A DNA stretch of 34,913 bases from Streptomyces sp. 8K308. Its GTDB lineage: Bacteria; Actinomycetota; Actinomycetes; Streptomycetales; Streptomycetaceae. Below the pieces are notes generated by a model. It had not been told where the DNA came from and searched no databases. It was given only the letters and a program-made list of their open reading frames with translations. The stretch covers positions 1-34,913 of the forward strand of contig NZ_SMKC01000042.1 in the NCBI RefSeq assembly GCF_004348315.1, written 5' to 3'. Both the position numbers and the translations under genes were made by a program. This document shows, one piece after another, positions 18,219-28,900 of the stretch (position 1 is the stretch's first letter; every line of letters begins with the position of its first letter).

Positions 18219-19634
18219 TCATCCCTCGATCGCGTTCTCGACCGGTCCCGCGAGGCGGCCGAAGGCGAACCGCAGGTCCTCGACCGAGCCGTCGGCGGCG
18301 ATCCAGGCCAGCGGCGCGTAGTGGTGGGCGACGCCGGCGGGGCCCTGGAGCAGCGGCTCGCCAGTGACGTCGCGCGGCCACTCGACGGTGCCGGTGACGG
18401 TCCGGGCCGCGGTCACCCAGTGGTCGCCGGCGCGGTAGGAGCCACCCGGTTCGAAGTAGACCTGGACGCCGTCCTCCAGGTCGAGCCAGACGCCCTCGGC
18501 GATCGGCAGCGCGCCCTCGACCTTTCCGCCGCCGCGGCCGCCGGTCGGCCGCTGGTCCCAACGGCGCAGGTAGGGGTTGTGGTGCTGGGCGCCGACGCCG
18601 GGCGCCGGCTCGTCGGACAGCCGGACGCGGCGGCCCGGCAGGTCGACCTCCTCGACCTGGAGCAGCGGGGCGGGCCGCTGGCGGCTCGCGTAGGCGGTGT
18701 CGACGACCTCGACCCAGTCGCCGGCGTTCAGGTCCAGCTTTCCGTCGCCGCCGAGGGTGGCCAACTCGAGCCAGCCGCCGTCGAGTCCGACGATGGGGAA
18801 GACCACGGAGCCGTTGTCGCGCGACCACTTGAAGGTGGCGTCCCGCTCGGCGGTGCCGCCGTCGTGGATCTCGATCCGGTACAGCTGGTTCTCCGGGCCG
18901 CGGTAGCGGGCGTCGGGCCGGACCAGGCACGGCTTGTCGTCGGCGCCCTCCGGTCGTTCGGCGCGGGCCGCGAGCCAGGCGGAGCCGGACTGCCGCTCGG
19001 CCGCCCACTCGGCGAACGCGGCGCGGCGCGCCTCGGGCCCCTCGCCGTCGATCTCGCCCAACTCGGCGGCGGGCAGCGCCCGCACCTGCCAGAGGGTCTT
19101 GATCCGGGCCGCGGTGTCGGGCAGCACCCCGCCGAGCGCGATCTCGCGGATCTCGGGGTCCTCGGCCGCGTTGACGGCGCGCTCCCACACGTCGAGGTAG
19201 ACGAGGTAGGGCAGTTCGTCGGGCAGCCGGTCCTCGGCCAGTTCGGGGTCGAGGTGGGCGTCGGGCTGCTCCCAGTAGGTCCAGGGGGCCGGCTCGTCGG
19301 GGGCGGATTCCGGTCGCCTGCCGGCCTCGGCGGGGACGCCGGGCGCCGGCCGGCCGGCGTCCAGCGGGATGCCGTCCACGTAGTAGCGGCCGCCGCCGAT
19401 GATGAGGTCGTCGAGCTCGCGGTTGCCCGGCACGTAGCCGATGGCGAAGCCGAGCGCGCGGGCCGGGCCGCCGTGCGGGCCGATGAGGTCGGCGGCCAGG
19501 GCGCGGGCGTGGTGCAGCTGGATCGCGATCTGCTCGTTGGCATCGGCGTCGAGCTGGACCCGGCCCTGCTGGTGCAGGACCGCCGCGTAGTTCCTGGCGG
19601 GCCGGAAGGTGACACGGGACAGGTCGCCGTACAT
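18219..19634 (-). CDS. DUF6519-type protein of the contractile injection system cluster
   Basis: The 471-residue protein begins MYGDLSRVTFRPARNYAAVL, followed by QQGRVQLDADANEQ, the N-terminal signature of the DUF6519 family found in phage-tail-like clusters of actinobacteria and other bacteria. The rest is beta-rich, with short blocks such as YLVYLDVWER, IEIHDGG and KWSRDNGS, and no enzyme motif. No membrane or signal sequence is seen. Position behind the baseplate and tail protein genes suggests an accessory structural component, perhaps a fibre or peripheral baseplate part, but this is inference. AGGGGGAG precedes the ATG at 19634, 27 bp after the tail protein gene. Confidence 0.8.
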   Translation of the reverse strand: MYGDLSRVTFRPARNYAAVLHQQGRVQLDADANEQIAIQLHHARALAADLIGPHGGPARALGFAIGYVPGNRELDDLIIGGGRYYVDGIPLDAGRPAPGVPAEAGRRPESAPDEPAPWTYWEQPDAHLDPELAEDRLPDELPYLVYLDVWERAVNAAEDPEIREIALGGVLPDTAARIKTLWQVRALPAAELGEIDGEGPEARRAAFAEWAAERQSGSAWLAARAERPEGADDKPCLVRPDARYRGPENQLYRIEIHDGGTAERDATFKWSRDNGSVVFPIVGLDGGWLELATLGGDGKLDLNAGDWVEVVDTAYASRQRPAPLLQVEEVDLPGRRVRLSDEPAPGVGAQHHNPYLRRWDQRPTGGRGGGKVEGALPIAEGVWLDLEDGVQVYFEPGGSYRAGDHWVTAARTVTGTVEWPRDVTGEPLLQGPAGVAHHYAPLAWIAADGSVEDLRFAFGRLAGPVENAIEG

Positions 19635-19661
19635 GGTGGTTGGCTCCCCCTAACTGGGACG

Positions 19662-21851
19662 TCAGGACACGAAGTAGATGCCGGCGTCCGCTCCCGCCGG
19701 GGTGTACTCGTCGAGTCGGGCGCGCAGGTTGTCCTCGCGCTGCGGCTGGAACAGGTCGTGGTAGGCGCCGAGTTCTGAGCCGTCCTCGGCGCCCCTGGTG
19801 ATCTCGGGGGCGCAGGAGCGGGCGAGCCTGGCGTAGTCGCGGGTGCCGTAGCGGAGGCTGTCGAACACCGGCCGCACCCTCCTGGCCTCGGCCTCCTGGA
19901 CGGCGGGCACCTCGGCCGCGTCGAGTTCGCCACGCTCGGCGGCTTCCACCACCCGCTCGATGACCACGTCGGGCTCGCACTGGTGGCGCCGCGGGGTGCG
20001 GGACCCCGGCGGCACGTAGCTGAAGCGCAGGCAGCCGATGCCGCGCCGCGCGACGTTGAGCCGGCCGGTGAACAGGGTCTCCTCGGCGAGTTCCACGGCG
20101 TGGGTGTGCACCTCGCCGACGACGGTGGCGCGGCGGGCGTGCAGGATCGCGTGGGCGTGCCGGCAGTCGGGCGCGGACAGCGCCTCGCGGTCGCTTTCGG
20201 TGGCGTCGAGCACGCTGTCGGTGAGGTGGATGTGCAGCGGGTCCGTGCGCACCTCGTCACCGACGACCTGGATGGTGCCGAGGATGGAGCGCTCGACGTC
20301 GACGCAGGCGGTGGTGCGGTCGAGGACCAGGCTCGGCTCGTGCGGCGCGTGCGGCTCGCAGTGCTCGGTCAGCGTCCAGCCGGGCACCAGCGTGCAGTGC
20401 CGGATGGTCAACGCGCCTACGGGCCCCGTGACATGGACGCCGCGTCCGGTGATCAGCAGCCCGTCGAGGGTGAGCCTGGCCGGCCGTGAACCGGCGTGCC
20501 GGGCGCGGATGTTGAGCGCGTCCGGCCGGTTGCTGTACCAGTCGAGCAGCCGGATCACGGGCCTGGTGCCCTCGGCGGCGCGGATCTCCAGGCGGTCGCC
20601 GGGCTCGAGTTCGAAGTCGAGCTGCTCCTGGTAGGCGCCGCCGTCGGTGATCTCGATGACCGCCTCGCCGCCGGCGCGGCCGGCCGCCTTGTCCTCGCGC
20701 CACCGCTGGTAGGCGCCCATGACGCGGTCGTCGGCCCGCCCAGGACCGACCCGGTAGACACGGGCGCCGCGCGGGGTGGCGCGGTCGCGCGGGTACTCGC
20801 CGCCCCCGAGGTCGTCGGGGAACGCGTGGTGGTAGGTGACCCAGACGCCGCGCCGTGGCGCGTGCCGGGCGCCGAACGCGATCCGCCCGAGGACCGGGTC
20901 AACGGCGATCTGGCCGCGCGCCGGCCGGTAGGTCCAGTCGCTGAGGTCGGCGACGGTGATGTCCTCGGCGGGCACCGGCTGGAAGTCGTCGTCCCGCCAG
21001 ATGGCCAGGCTCTTGCCGGGGCCGTAGAAGTCGGCGAGCCGGTCGGCGAGCAGCCGACGCCGCAGGAAGGCCGGCACGTTGTCGACGGTGGCCAGGTGCG
21101 TGGTGGACGGCTCGGGCACCGGCTTGGCGACCAGCGGCGCGTCGTTGCCGAGGATGGAGAACGTGTACAGGTTTCGGGCCCGGTCCACGCAGTAGGCGGG
21201 ACCGCGCGAGATGGAGTGCGGCCGCAGCCGCCACACGAACAGGCCGACGCCGACGGGGGTGTGGCCGCCCTGCCGGCGCGGCGAGGCGGCGCGCCGCACG
21301 TCGGCGGTGTGCGCGAGCTCGTCGAAGGGTCCGCCGAGCAGGTCGAGGGCGGCCCCGTCGCGCAGGTCGACGATGCGGCCCCTGGTCAGCCGCCGCAGCC
21401 CGGCCGTGGGGCGACCGTCCCCGTACAGCCTGACCGGCTGGTGGGCGGCGAGCAGCCGGGAGAACTCCACGGCGCGTGCCGGCCAGCCGGCGGTCTTCGC
21501 CGCCAGTTCCTCGAGCAGCGGCAGGGTGCCCTTGCGGCGGCGGTGTGCCACGGTGTCGGCCACGTCGCGGCGCGGCGCGAGCCGGGCGGCGAGCCGCCGG
21601 TCGGTGGTGAGGGCCTGCTCGTGCCCGGGCAGCAGGCGGTAGCCGATGAGGTCGCCGAGGTAGGGGACGACCCAGTCGGCGGCGGTCTCCACGAACCAGT
21701 CGTCGTACGCGCCCTCGACGCCGGTGCGCACCAGGTCGACCTGCTCGGCGATGACGGCGAGCAGCGCGCGCAGCGGCTCGCCCTGCTGGGCGTCGCGGAT
21801 CCGGTGCCACTGCGGCAGCAGCCGGTGGAGCCCGTCGGGATCGCGGCTCAT
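19662..21851 (-). CDS. eCIS tail/baseplate-associated protein
   Basis: The 729-residue protein starts with a helical domain (MSRDPDGLHRLLPQWHRIRD through DWVVPYLGDLIGYR) like the 'phage tail protein' that follows the baseplate J genes in eCIS clusters. A long beta-rich part follows, with regularly spaced short strands at about residues 400-580 (LTLDGLLITGRGVHVTGPVG; TIRHCTLVPG; VDVERSILGTIQVVG) that looks like a right-handed beta-helix. That fold is usual in phage tail and fibre proteins. The ATG overlaps the stop of the preceding gene (ATGA). Its exact place in the particle is unknown. It probably attaches to the baseplate periphery. Confidence 0.75.
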   Translation of the reverse strand: MSRDPDGLHRLLPQWHRIRDAQQGEPLRALLAVIAEQVDLVRTGVEGAYDDWFVETAADWVVPYLGDLIGYRLLPGHEQALTTDRRLAARLAPRRDVADTVAHRRRKGTLPLLEELAAKTAGWPARAVEFSRLLAAHQPVRLYGDGRPTAGLRRLTRGRIVDLRDGAALDLLGGPFDELAHTADVRRAASPRRQGGHTPVGVGLFVWRLRPHSISRGPAYCVDRARNLYTFSILGNDAPLVAKPVPEPSTTHLATVDNVPAFLRRRLLADRLADFYGPGKSLAIWRDDDFQPVPAEDITVADLSDWTYRPARGQIAVDPVLGRIAFGARHAPRRGVWVTYHHAFPDDLGGGEYPRDRATPRGARVYRVGPGRADDRVMGAYQRWREDKAAGRAGGEAVIEITDGGAYQEQLDFELEPGDRLEIRAAEGTRPVIRLLDWYSNRPDALNIRARHAGSRPARLTLDGLLITGRGVHVTGPVGALTIRHCTLVPGWTLTEHCEPHAPHEPSLVLDRTTACVDVERSILGTIQVVGDEVRTDPLHIHLTDSVLDATESDREALSAPDCRHAHAILHARRATVVGEVHTHAVELAEETLFTGRLNVARRGIGCLRFSYVPPGSRTPRRHQCEPDVVIERVVEAAERGELDAAEVPAVQEAEARRVRPVFDSLRYGTRDYARLARSCAPEITRGAEDGSELGAYHDLFQPQREDNLRARLDEYTPAGADAGIYFVS

Positions 21852-24800
21852 GCGGTGGCCTCCTTGAGGATCAGCGTGTCCGGCAACGCGGGATCGAGAA
21901 CGGCCAGTTGGGCGGGGCGGATGCCGTGGAAGACGACTGGGCGGCTGCCCGCGGGCAGCCGCCGGACGCTGGTGATGTCGGGGTTGAGGCGCAGCAGTTC
22001 GGCGACGGTGATGCCGTTGGCGGCGGCGACCTCGGTCAGCGTCTCGCCGCCCCCGGCCCGCACCGTGTGCCGCTCGACGCGGTACCGGGCCGATTCCGCC
22101 GGCACGACGGGCCGTGGCTCGGTCAGCCACCCCGCGAGCCCCTCCAGGTCGGCGGGGGTGAGGGAGCCGGGGATGCCGGTGAAGGTGTCGACGTCGATGT
22201 GGTCGACGCCCGGCACCGACTGGGCGGCTGCCAGCACCTCGGACAGGTGGGCGGGCTGGCCGAGCTCGCGGGCCTGGAAGCCGAGGCGGTCGTACAGCGC
22301 GGCCCGCAGCCGGGGTTCGACCAGCTCCCAGGAGTGGTCGGGGTGCACCCGCACGCTGCCGGCGATCACCAGCAGCACCTGCTCGCGGACCGCGACCTGG
22401 ACCGGCAGCGCGGGGTCGCCGTGTTCGGCGAGCGCCGCGCGCAGGCCACGCAGCAGGGCGGAGTCGGGAGCCAGCGGAATGTCGTCGACGCCGGCGACGG
22501 TGACGTGCACGACCTCGCGTCGCCCGTCGTGAATCCGGGCGGCCGCCGCGCGGCCGATGCCGGCCCTGCCGCGGGTGAAGTCCGCGTAGTCGGGCAGCGA
22601 GAGCAGCCGGTCGAGGGCGGAGACGGCCAGCGGGACGGCGCGGGTGGCGGGCGCGGGCCCGGGCGCGCCGCGCCCGGGCGGCGCCGCCGGCCGGTCGGGG
22701 TCGGCGCCGCCGGTGGCCGGCACGGGGTTGGTGACGCCGGAGACGCCGAGCGGCCGGGTGGTGAGCTGGGTGATCCTGCCGGCCGGCACGTTGGCGGCGC
22801 GGCCGACGCCGACCCGGTACTCGGCGCGCACGTTCTCGGTGCCGGTGGGCAGCCGGGCGCCGTGCGCGCCGTCGCCGAAGGTCACGGTGGTACGGCCGTC
22901 CTCGGTGCGCCCGGTGACGTAGACCCGCTCGGCGGGCCCTCGACCGACCAGGCTGTCCACCTCGTGCCACAGCACCCCGTCAACCCGGATCCGCAGGGTG
23001 GACTCGGCGCCGAGCGGCGAGTCGGACGGCAGCCAGGTCAGCGGAGCCTGCCAGAGGGTGAAGGACTGGCCGGCCCGCGCGGCGTCGCCGCTGCCGATGG
23101 GCTCGTCGCGGGTGGCGCCGTGGGTCGCGGGCACCACGTTGCCGTGCACGGTGACCGTGTCGCGCCGGTAGCGGTGGGCGAGGGAGGCGGTGAGCCGCAG
23201 CGTGGTGTGCACGGTGTCGCCCGGCCGTTGGGGGTCGACGCGCTGCTCTGCCGCGGCGATCACGGCCAGTTCGGTGCCGGGCACGCCCACAGTGCCCGGG
23301 ATGTCGGCGCGTTCGCCGGTGACGGCGATCCACCGGCCGGGCGCGAGCCCGTCATAGAGGCCGTCGAGCTCGATCTCGTCCCCACCGACGTCCTCCGTGA
23401 CCGGCTCGTTGGCGAGCGCGACCGGCTCGCCCCTGGCGTGCACCGTGGCGTCGCGGATATGCGCGAGCAGCCTGTCCTCGTCGTCCAACCAGGGGTCCTG
23501 GAGGGTCAGTTCGGTCACCTTGCCGGTGATGCCGAAGTCGGCGCGGGACAGCACCCTGACCCCGGTGACGCGGGTGATGACCTGGGCGAGCGTCGGGTCG
23601 CCGGGGATCTGTCCCGCCACGCCCTTGCGGGGCCGGCTGACGACCACCCAACTGCCGGGCGCGATGCCGTCGTAGACTGCGTCGAGCGCGATGACGTTGC
23701 GCGAGGTGAGCGCGAGCTCCGAGGAGAACGTGACCTCGACGGCCTCCGCCTCGGCCTCGGGGGCGCGGCGCACGGTGATGGTCAACTCGCCCTGGATGGT
23801 CGACTCCTCGTCGCCGGGCGCCAGCCGGTACTCGACGGGGTCGGCGTCGCCGATCGCCACGTGGATCAGGCCGCCGTCGCCCGGCCGGGCGACGAAGACG
23901 GTGCGTTCCGGCAGGTCGGGCCTGAGCTCGAGCTGGACACCGAGCTCCTGCTCGGTCGGCTGCTCCGGGCCCTCGTCGTCCTCGGCCGGCTCGTGGGTGG
24001 TGATCCGGACCGAGCCGGGTCCGAAGTCGTGGGTGCCGTCGTCGGACGGCAGCGAGAACGCGGTACGCACCGAGCCGCCGGCCTCGGTGTACGACAGCTC
24101 GACGCGGCGGGGCGCGGTGCCGTCGCCGTCGTAGCCGACGCGGAGGCTGGTGAGCTTGCTGCCGGTGAGCGGCCAGTCCTCGTAGCGGATGACCCGGCCC
24201 TGCGCGTCGTAGACCGGCTTGAGCGGGGCGGTGGCGCCGAACGGGGTGGCGGTCTGCCGCATCGCCTGGAGCTCGTGCAGGGCGAGCGGGGCGGTGAGGT
24301 CCACGGTGCGCCAGGCGGCGTACAGGCCGTCGCGCAGCCGGGGGTCGAGCGCGGCGAGCAGTTGGGCGCCCAGGTCGGAGCCCGGCGCGTACACCCGGCC
24401 CGGGTCCCGGGGCGGCCGCGGCGCGCCGACCGGCGGCCGGTTGGGCGTGACCCGCAGCGCGGCGAGGAGGGGCCCGAGGCCCCGAACAGCCGCGATCCCG
24501 GGGGACGGCGCGGGCGGCTCCGCGGGCGGCTCCGCCGGTTCGGCGGGGGCCGCGCCGGCGCCCGGCGGCTGCGCCGCCGACGTGCCGGCGCCGAACGGCG
24601 CCTCCGCGCCGGGGGCGGTTGGCCCGGCGGGAGCCGGGCCGCCGGCCGCGCCGATGGCCGGCGCCGGTGCGCCATCCGGCGCCGCCGCCGACACGCCGGG
24701 CGCGGTTGGTCCGCCAGCGGCCGACCCGCCCCCGGACGGTGCCCCGCCGGCACGGGGCGCCGCAGGCGCCCGGCCGCTGGCCGACGGCATCCCGCCGGCG

Positions 24801-25966
24801 CCGGCCCATGGCCGGAGGCCAGGCGGCTCCGCAGCCGTGGCGACCCGCACCAGCCCCAGGTCAGCGGCCAGGCTCCGCGCAGCGGATTCCGCAGCCGTCC
24901 TCGCCGGCTCCAGTTCCAGCGCCTGGTCGCGCAGCGTGGCGAGCTGGCCTGCCAGGGCCGCGAACCAGGCCGCCGCGTGCTCGTGCTCCTCGGCCAACTC
25001 CCGTGCCTCGGCTAGCCGTTCCAACACCTCGGTGAGCCGCGCCGCGAGCTCGCTCGGGGAGTCGAAGGTGTCGAGCTCGGCGCGCAGGTCCGCCAGCACG
25101 GCCTCGTCGAAGTCGGCCACCAACTGGCTGCCGTCCGGCCAGGGGTTGGGGGTGTCCTGGTCCCCCGGGGTGATCCAGCTCTGGAGCTCCTCCAGGATGC
25201 GCGCCAACGACGGCAGCGCCGGCCTCGGCAGCCCGACCGCGGTGCTGTCGGCCTCGCGGTCGATCCGCACCTCGGGGACCGTCAGCAGGACGCGCGCCAC
25301 CGGGTCGGCGGTCTGCTCCGCGCTGAAGACGAACAGCAGGTGGTCCCCCGGCTTGATGTTGTTGGTGGTGCCCGCGACGTGGATCTCCGGGCGGGCGGCG
25401 AGTTGGCCGGCCGTCAGCTGGTAGGGCCTGCGGCGCCTGACGCCGAGCCGATTCCAGGCGGCCCTGGCCGGCAGGTCCTCGGCGGTCTCGAAGGTCTGCG
25501 GCTCCTCGCCTGGTCCCGGCACGCTCTGCGCCCGGGCGCCGCGCGGGATGGTCACGGCCGCCTCCTCGCCGCTGCGCGGGTCGCGGTCGAGCGCGTAGGC
25601 GAGGAAGGTGTCGGCGGCGACGCCGGGCCGCGGCCGGTGACCGACCAGCCGGCCGAGCAGCGTCGACGACTCGGGGTCGCGGGCCGTGCGCAGGTAGCCC
25701 TCGTTGGCGATCCGCTCGGTGTGGAAGGTGAGCAGGTCGCCGAGGACGGCCCAGGCGTCGAGCAGCGCGATCGCCGGGTCGTCGACGGTGCGGACGGTGA
25801 GGCCGCGCAGCGCCGGATAGGCGGGGCTCGACAGCCGGTCGAGCATGGCGGCCAGCAGGTCGGGGTGTTCGCCCACCCGGTAGGCGATGGCGTCGAGTCC
25901 CGGCGGGTTGTAAGGGGCGGCGGGCCGGCCGCCGTCACAGCCGCAGCCGCAGTTGGTGCCGCTCAT
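21848..25966 (-). CDS. Second baseplate J-like protein with Ala/Pro/Gly linker and LysM-like tail
   Basis: The 1,372-residue putative baseplate assembly protein (gp6/gp7-like, Afp11/12 type) starts with NCGCGCDGG. An N-terminal domain typical of baseplate J proteins follows (AWAVLGDLLTFHTERIANEG; RLVGHRPRPGVAADTFLAY), then a coiled, Glu-rich segment (about 300-370) and a low-complexity Ala/Pro/Gly linker (about 379-487). A large beta-rich middle precedes the baseplate J core (TVTFGDGAHGARLPTG; EYRVGVGRAANVPAG; VPATGGADPDRP). Near residues 1300-1337 a LysM-like motif (ETLTEVAAANGITVAELLRL) precedes the end. The ATG overlaps the stop of the first baseplate J gene. It should form wedges of the baseplate in the cytosolic particle. 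Confidence 0.88.
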   Translation of the reverse strand: MSGTNCGCGCDGGRPAAPYNPPGLDAIAYRVGEHPDLLAAMLDRLSSPAYPALRGLTVRTVDDPAIALLDAWAVLGDLLTFHTERIANEGYLRTARDPESSTLLGRLVGHRPRPGVAADTFLAYALDRDPRSGEEAAVTIPRGARAQSVPGPGEEPQTFETAEDLPARAAWNRLGVRRRRPYQLTAGQLAARPEIHVAGTTNNIKPGDHLLFVFSAEQTADPVARVLLTVPEVRIDREADSTAVGLPRPALPSLARILEELQSWITPGDQDTPNPWPDGSQLVADFDEAVLADLRAELDTFDSPSELAARLTEVLERLAEARELAEEHEHAAAWFAALAGQLATLRDQALELEPARTAAESAARSLAADLGLVRVATAAEPPGLRPWAGAGGMPSASGRAPAAPRAGGAPSGGGSAAGGPTAPGVSAAAPDGAPAPAIGAAGGPAPAGPTAPGAEAPFGAGTSAAQPPGAGAAPAEPAEPPAEPPAPSPGIAAVRGLGPLLAALRVTPNRPPVGAPRPPRDPGRVYAPGSDLGAQLLAALDPRLRDGLYAAWRTVDLTAPLALHELQAMRQTATPFGATAPLKPVYDAQGRVIRYEDWPLTGSKLTSLRVGYDGDGTAPRRVELSYTEAGGSVRTAFSLPSDDGTHDFGPGSVRITTHEPAEDDEGPEQPTEQELGVQLELRPDLPERTVFVARPGDGGLIHVAIGDADPVEYRLAPGDEESTIQGELTITVRRAPEAEAEAVEVTFSSELALTSRNVIALDAVYDGIAPGSWVVVSRPRKGVAGQIPGDPTLAQVITRVTGVRVLSRADFGITGKVTELTLQDPWLDDEDRLLAHIRDATVHARGEPVALANEPVTEDVGGDEIELDGLYDGLAPGRWIAVTGERADIPGTVGVPGTELAVIAAAEQRVDPQRPGDTVHTTLRLTASLAHRYRRDTVTVHGNVVPATHGATRDEPIGSGDAARAGQSFTLWQAPLTWLPSDSPLGAESTLRIRVDGVLWHEVDSLVGRGPAERVYVTGRTEDGRTTVTFGDGAHGARLPTGTENVRAEYRVGVGRAANVPAGRITQLTTRPLGVSGVTNPVPATGGADPDRPAAPPGRGAPGPAPATRAVPLAVSALDRLLSLPDYADFTRGRAGIGRAAAARIHDGRREVVHVTVAGVDDIPLAPDSALLRGLRAALAEHGDPALPVQVAVREQVLLVIAGSVRVHPDHSWELVEPRLRAALYDRLGFQARELGQPAHLSEVLAAAQSVPGVDHIDVDTFTGIPGSLTPADLEGLAGWLTEPRPVVPAESARYRVERHTVRAGGGETLTEVAAANGITVAELLRLNPDITSVRRLPAGSRPVVFHGIRPAQLAVLDPALPDTLILKEATA

Positions 25967-28900
25967 CGGCCGCCTCCGATCACAAGCGAGAGCCGGCCGT
26001 TCTCCGGCCGGTCGGGGTCGTTGTCGCAGCGGGCGATCTCCAGCGGGCCGACCGCCAGCAGCCCGGCCGCCAACTCGCCCTGGTCCTGCCCGAAGAGGCG
26101 TCGCAGCCGGGTGGCGTGGACGCTGGCCACGCCGGGTACGGCGGCGGCCGTCGCGATCAGCCGGCTGAGCCGCACGGGCTCGCCGAACGTAAGGGCGTCG
26201 GCGTGGAAGAAGCCGCCGGCGCGGGCGCCGAGCGCGCGGCGCAGCGCGGCCAGCACGTGTCCGCGCTGGTAGCCGGGGGCGGCGCAGACCTGGAGCTCGA
26301 TGTCGAGGGGGACCAGCGTCGCCGACCGCACCACCAGGTCGTGGCCGATCCTGCGGTACGCCTCGAGCCGCCGCGCGACGGCGTCGAGCAGTCGCGGCGT
26401 GGGTTCCGCGGTGCCCAGCGCGTCCACGACGACGTGCGCCTCGCGGGAGCCGCCGGTCCAGCGGAGTTCGGCGGCGGCCCGCTGCACGCCCGGGGTCTCG
26501 GCGGCGAGCCGCGCGTAGTCGGCGGCGGTGACGGCGCGCAGCGGGCGCCGTTTCAGGGCCAGTGGGGCGAGTTGCCGCGCCTCGTCGATCGGTTCCGGCT
26601 CGGTGCCGCCGGTGGCGGCCAGCGGGTTGCGGACCCGGACGACGGCGCGGACGTCGGGCTTGCGGGACCTGGCGCCACGTTCGTCGGGGCACCAGACGAG
26701 GTGGCCGATGGCCTCGGCGCCGACGTTGCCGGCCGTTCCGCCGCCCAGCCGGTAACTCGCTTCCAGGGCACCGGGCTTGGGGGCGGCGCCGTGCCGCCCG
26801 TCGCCGAACCTGAGGGTGAGCCGGCCGTCCTCGCCGAGTTCGCCGACGAAGTGCCGGTCGCGGGGGCCGCTGGCCAGCAGGTCGTGGCGCGGCGTCCAGC
26901 CGCCCTCGGCCGTGGTGGCGCGCACGGCCGGCAGGGCGTCCCTCGGGTCCTGGACGACGGCCGCCGCGGCCGGCCCGGCGAGCCGCGGGTCGTCGGGGTC
27001 GAGCCCGTCGACGTAGCGGTCGCCCCAGCTCTGCGCCGCCTCCCACACCACGTACCGGTCGAGGACGCCGCCGGCCCCCGCGCGGGCGACGAGCACGTCG
27101 AGCCGCCGGAGTTTGGCGGCCAGCAGCCGCTCCCGGCGCGCCAGCAACTCCCGCAGCGCGTGGGCCGGATGGCGGTCGAACCGAAGCGCCTCCAGGGTTT
27201 CGGCGCCGAAGATCGTGGTCAGTTCGGCGCGCTCGGCGCGCCCCGGCGGGTGTCCGTCCTCGGCAGCGCGCCACAGCTCCTCGAGTCGGTCGCGCAGGCG
27301 TTCCGGGATGGCGGCGAGCAGCGCGGCCTGCCCGGCGGCGACTCGCGCCGGCTCGGGGTGGGGCGCGGCCTGGGTGACGGGCGAACGCCCGAGCACCGGC
27401 CGGAAGCGCCTGGGGATGACCGGGTAGGTGACCTGGGCGAGCAGCGTCTCCAGGGCCGCGGCCTGCCCGTCGGCCGTCGGCGGCTCGACGCGTTCGCTCA
27501 CGGTGCTGCCGGGGGCAAGGTGGATGTCGAGGCCGGCGCGGATGACGGTGTCCTCGCCGAGCAGCGCGAACAACTCCCGTACCTGGCCCGGGGTGAGGTG
27601 CCGGCCGGCGCGGGCGCGGTCGAGGAGCGCGCGAATGGCCTCGGCGCTCGGGCTGCCCTCGGGGCGCGGGTCGGCGCAGCCGCACCCGGGCGGGGAGCAG
27701 GGCGGCAGGGTGACCGGCTCGGGCGGCACGGTGAACGTCTCCGGCACGCCGCCGCAGTGGGTCAGGGACCGGCCGTGGTCGACCAGCACCACGTTGCCGC
27801 GCGCCACGCTGACGTCGTCGAGCGGGGCGCAGTCGATGCCGGCGCGCCCGGAGATGACGAGGTCGAAGGCGAGCGCGTCCTCCCTGGCCCACTCGATGTC
27901 CAGCACCGGCTGGTCGTGCACCTCGTCCACCAGCGGGGTGACGGAGGTGAGGCGGACGGCCTGGCGGTGGGCCGGGTCGGCGTCCGCGGGGGTGCCGGTG
28001 CGCGGCCCGATGACCTCCTCCAGGATCAGCACGTCCCCGGGCCGCAGCCGCAACGCCCGCCGCTGGCCGCGCCGGTCCGTCTTCCGTTCGCCGTGGTCGT
28101 GGCGGGGCGCGCCGTCGCGGAGGGTCGCGGAGGTCGCCCCCTTCGGCAGGGTGCACTCGGTGTCGCCCCAGGTCCAGAAGGGGATGGCGTTGTGCTCGGG
28201 GCGCAGCGTCACCTCGCCCGCGGTGAGCGGTTCGAAGACCTCGACGCCGGCCCGGCCGGTGAGCGCGGCCAGCTCCTCCTCGACGAGCACCGGGCCGAGG
28301 TCCGGCCGCTCGGTCGGCCCGAGGCGGCTGACATCGACCGCCGCGAACCGGAACCGGCCACGGGGCAACGCGAGTTGGCGGCTCGTCTCCAACGCGACGA
28401 AGGCACGGGCGTTGCAGCCGTCGTGCATCCGGTAGTCGATCAGCCGGGTGTGGCGGCGCACGGAGGTCCGCAGCCGTGCGGTGTCCAGGTACGCCTCGGT
28501 GGCCACCGCGTCCTGCTGGTAGGAGATCTGGTCGGCGGTGTACGCGAGGAGCCCGGCCAGCGTGACGCCGAGGTCGGGAAGGTGACGCTCGACCCAGCCG
28601 GGGGTGGTGAGGCTCATCCGGTCGAGCACGAGGCGGCGCAGGCTCTCGTAGTCGCGGGCGGTGTAGTCGATCAGCGGCCGCGGCCTGGTGTCGGGCTCCT
28701 CCGGCTGCTCCGGCAGGCAGTCGAAGGGGGTGGGCCGGCCCTGGCAGAAGGAGAACTCGGCCTGGTGGTAGCGGGGATCGAAGCCACGGTAGGGCGTGGT
28801 GCCCGGGCGGCCGTAGGGGTCAGGCTCGACGACGGCCAGCCGGTAGGCGGAGGTGTCGCCCGGCCGGTCGATGGTCACCCGCATCAGGTCGTCGAGCTCG

